DNA of 7,663 nt from Bradyrhizobium sp. (GTDB lineage: Bacteria > Pseudomonadota > Alphaproteobacteria > Rhizobiales > Xanthobacteraceae), in the NCBI GenBank assembly GCA_025960445.1, contig JAICIT010000104.1:1-7663 (forward strand). The letters run 5' to 3'. Position numbers and translations under genes: made by a program. Shown here one piece after another: positions 7,101-7,663 of this stretch; the first letter of the stretch is position 1; every line of letters starts with the position of its first letter. The notes below the pieces were generated by a model. That model saw only the letters and a program-made list of their open reading frames with translations. It was not told the origin of the DNA and did not search any database.

Positions 7101-7663
7101 GAGATGTGGCGGCTGATGAGTGCGCCCAGCGTGCCGCTATCGCGCGCGAACCTTTCGGCGAGCTCGCCACCCTGGTTCTTCAGCAGTTCGTCGAAGGCGT
7201 TGATCTGGAGCGAAAGCGAATCGTGCGCGGTTTCGGTCTGGCTCGCGACCTTCGCCACCAACGAGTTTACGGTCACGTCAATTGCTTCGCTCGCCTTGTC
7301 CCCCGAGGAGAGGATTTGGGTAGCGAGCCGGTTGCCGGCGTCGTCGATCTTGGTGACGAGATCGCCGCTGCGCAATTCAAGCTCGAGCAACAGCGAGTCG
7401 CTCGAATTTTTCAGCGACTCGTGGACCTGCTCGGTGCGATCGGAAATGCCGTCGACGATTGTGGTGGACCGCTGCTCGAAGTCAGTGGTGATGCGGTCGA
7501 TGCGCTCGTTCAACATCTCGTGGACGCGATCGGCCAAATCGACGAACTCGTCATGGACGTGCCCGGTCTTGAAATTGAGGCTGCTGGTGAGGCGTTCGCT
7601 GGCGTCGAGCACCGCTCGGGTCGTCTCGGCGCTGGCTTCCTCCAGCCGATCGAGCAGGTCGCC
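3806..7663 (-). CDS. Giant helical repeat protein, GPR-like (apolipoprotein-like polar growth protein), N-terminus off window
   Basis: The frame is open from the right edge (7663) to TAA at 3808-3806: 1285 codons with no start visible. The first start-type codon in frame is GTG at 7612, but 17 codons upstream of it are open and keep the same repeat phase, so 7612 is internal. Numbering from 7612 as residue 1: up to 738 is an unbroken 11-residue hydrophobic repeat; 405-624 are five 44-residue tandem repeats; about 740-1063 is irregular coiled coil. That last part includes a segment around 1018-1060 (RGVLEMPQEAAES, IVAHHGRGLDV) that I recall as conserved in large Hyphomicrobiales proteins. Residues 1064-1159 are a disordered linker, and 1160-1268 a compact terminal domain. 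No membrane segment, enzyme motif or chemoreceptor tip is visible in this part. Such proteins are often labelled kinesin-like or apolipoprotein A1/A4/E family. The best functional guess is a homologue of Agrobacterium GPR, about 2100 residues, which forms a ring at the growing pole and is needed for rod shape. That assignment rests on architecture and remembered similarity, not on alignment. Confidence 0.85.
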   Translation of the reverse strand, partial: GDLLDRLEEASAETTRAVLDASERLTSSLNFKTGHVHDEFVDLADRVHEMLNERIDRITTDFEQRSTTIVDGISDRTEQVHESLKNSSDSLLLELELRSGDLVTKIDDAGNRLATQILSSGDKASEAIDVTVNSLVAKVASQTETAHDSLSLQINAFDELLKNQGGELAERFARDSGTLGALISRHISEFDRTVKTFGGEIVERLGQRTEEIADNLKGYVDNFDNRLTSNSGKITASLDHRLVQFETVLGNRVASLDSSLDDKIKFFDQSIDGRLKSLEQTFDSRANSVTETIDVRLGTLASTLTDGAAQAIQSIDTRLTQLTSSLTEGAAQAIEAVDQRILSVTSTIEGRSAHLTDAITARFQEIHQGLEGRVGAVANDIDTRVAQFEDLLGTRIEAVAGRIESSGRQASDGLVARAEELSLGIKSNVEDAERSLTNLVVNTSETIQTGARAAQQSLLSVSSDVGAQLKLTATEVERALMSVGTGAATSIVTSARDAQSTLLSASSETATQIKSLSGDIERTLSAAGNATAASILSGAREVQTALITASSDAANHVKTLAADVERTLTAVGAGTAASIVNSAREAQTSLHATSADAASQIKAISTEVERSLSAVAANTTENIQSSALAAQNALVTASNEVTSKVKSTSTEVERSVLAASGAFGSTMTGKSDEIVNHVQQQADRLSQIIDSKRGVLVEAIGAKTNQLTIDIDRVTSDALRSIESRGQTFSQSILGQGSEVARTITSAGEFATGAVAKSLRELEQASRAAIDQSRQVSIAAVTEMQETSKILRTDTVALFERLREGNILLQEVLTGAHDNLNSLERALVTRVADFVSAMNDVSSRNGVATQTLEQQLGIFNAKTAKALEDLGSLSGQFEQHGQALADAAAAVEQSNRNTTATISERKTLLESLVSIIDQRTGELDQRLSRFTGLLDESLLAAEERARDIARVVAETAGAGSAAITQQFETVREAAEEERRHTVEAMSDIYRQSTLEAEAMFKQSSENFASTVAGMKQMAAEMHHELEATRNELRRGVLEMPQEAAESTAQMRKVIVDQIEALAELNRIVAHHGRGLDVVTAGRASSSQPDEEPVLVPTGGNRGAAPRNREGGSASSLPPPDLGLPGSRRTDAPPVSPGSADQGRDGWLSELLNRTDASTGNREAPRGRGQQASGGNPLESLSLDIGRLMDRNLAAEMWDRYQRGESKAFTKRLYTPAGQKAFDEVARKYRADRNFKQTVDRYIAEFERLLDEVARDERGPAVLRGHLTSETGLVYTMLAHAAGRLG
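4136..4423 (-). other. Disordered Pro/Gly/Ser-rich linker of the giant protein
   Basis: Residues 1064-1159 (from GTG 7612) are rich in P, G, S, R and D with few large hydrophobics, for example SSLPPPDLGLPGSRR and PRGRGQQASGGN. This breaks the helical rod and would act as a flexible tether to the terminal domain. A short hydrophobic patch, GWLSELLNRT (1128-1137), could be a binding motif or short helix inside it. Confidence 0.7.
5399..7645 (-). repeat. Uninterrupted hendecad (11-residue, 33-bp) repeat array
   Basis: Counting from GTG 7612 as residue 1, positions -10, 1, 12, 23 and so on to 738 are each L, I, V, F or M: 69 positions in a row spaced exactly 11 residues, with no insertion or deletion. 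A second hydrophobic often falls 4 residues later and a third at 7, giving an a-e-h core. In 221-368 the repeat sharpens to [ILVF]-x-x-R-[LIVF], as in I254-D-G-R-L, I276-D-V-R-L, I298-D-T-R-L and I364-D-T-R-V. Eleven residues in three turns fits a nearly straight or slightly right-handed coiled coil, or an apolipoprotein-like amphipathic helix. Confidence 0.9.
5741..6400 (-). repeat. Five tandem 44-residue (132-bp) repeats within the giant protein
   Basis: Copies in coding order lie at 6269-6400, 6137-6268, 6005-6136, 5873-6004 and 5741-5872 (residues 405-448, 449-492, 493-536, 537-580, 581-624). A sixth degenerates after about 15 residues (625-640). All six keep a lysine at repeat position 5 (K409, K453, K497, K541, K585, K629) and an E-R pair at 12-13. 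Most have A-R near 30-31 and Q at 34. By eye copies 3 and 4 agree at 24 of 44 residues and copies 2 and 3 at 16 of 44. Similarity also shows in the DNA, for example ATCGAAGCGGCGGT recurring 132 bp apart near 5929 and 6061. Each copy equals four hendecads, so duplication kept the register of the array. Confidence 0.9.

Noticed and set aside
7610..7612. GTG as the start of the giant protein
   Set aside because: The frame stays open for 17 more codons to the window edge, and the 11-residue hydrophobic phase continues upstream (Leu at 7643-7645), so this is an internal valine.
3806..7663. Giant protein as a methyl-accepting chemotaxis protein or kinesin
   Set aside because: No chemoreceptor hairpin-tip motif and no nucleotide-binding motor motif is visible; similarity to these would be a low-complexity helical artefact.

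Overview
The window is high-GC DNA with the look of an alphaproteobacterium of the Hyphomicrobiales, most likely Bradyrhizobium, Rhodopseudomonas or a close relative. The evidence is the style of the Mla-type proteins, a REP-like palindrome of the CCCGGATGAGCG type that I remember as common in that group, and a giant helical protein whose C-terminal domain I associate with this order. The taxonomic call is an inference; no rRNA or other marker is present.

Layout. At the left edge, on the minus strand, is the first 161 codons of an enolase-superfamily dipeptide epimerase / N-acyl-D-glutamate racemase (DgcA-like), cut by the window. A 156-base divergent spacer follows. Next comes a compact plus-strand operon of three genes: an MlaB-MlaE fusion permease (642-1775), the MlaF-type ATPase (1777-2547) and an MlaD-type MCE protein with a long helical tail (2621-3493). 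Together these make an inner-membrane lipid-transport ABC complex. No MlaC-like or auxiliary lipoprotein gene follows within the window.

A 312-base convergent spacer (3494-3805) holds an inverted pair of REP-like palindromes and an intrinsic terminator serving the minus strand. The right half of the window (3806-7663, minus strand) is one uninterrupted reading frame that runs off the right edge. It encodes at least 1285 residues of a giant, almost wholly helical protein ending in a disordered linker and a compact C-terminal domain. It looks like a homologue of the apolipoprotein-like Growth Pole Ring (GPR) protein described in Agrobacterium, which organises polar growth.

The most striking signal is in that protein. 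A bulky hydrophobic residue recurs exactly every 11 residues, 69 times in succession, with no register break over about 750 residues. Inside this lattice lies a block of five tandem 44-residue (132-bp) repeats, each equal to four hendecads. The lattice stops abruptly near codon 5399-5401 and gives way to irregular, partly heptad-like coiled coil. The lipid transporter and the giant protein both concern the cell envelope, but they are convergent and separately terminated, so I infer no direct functional link from their adjacency.
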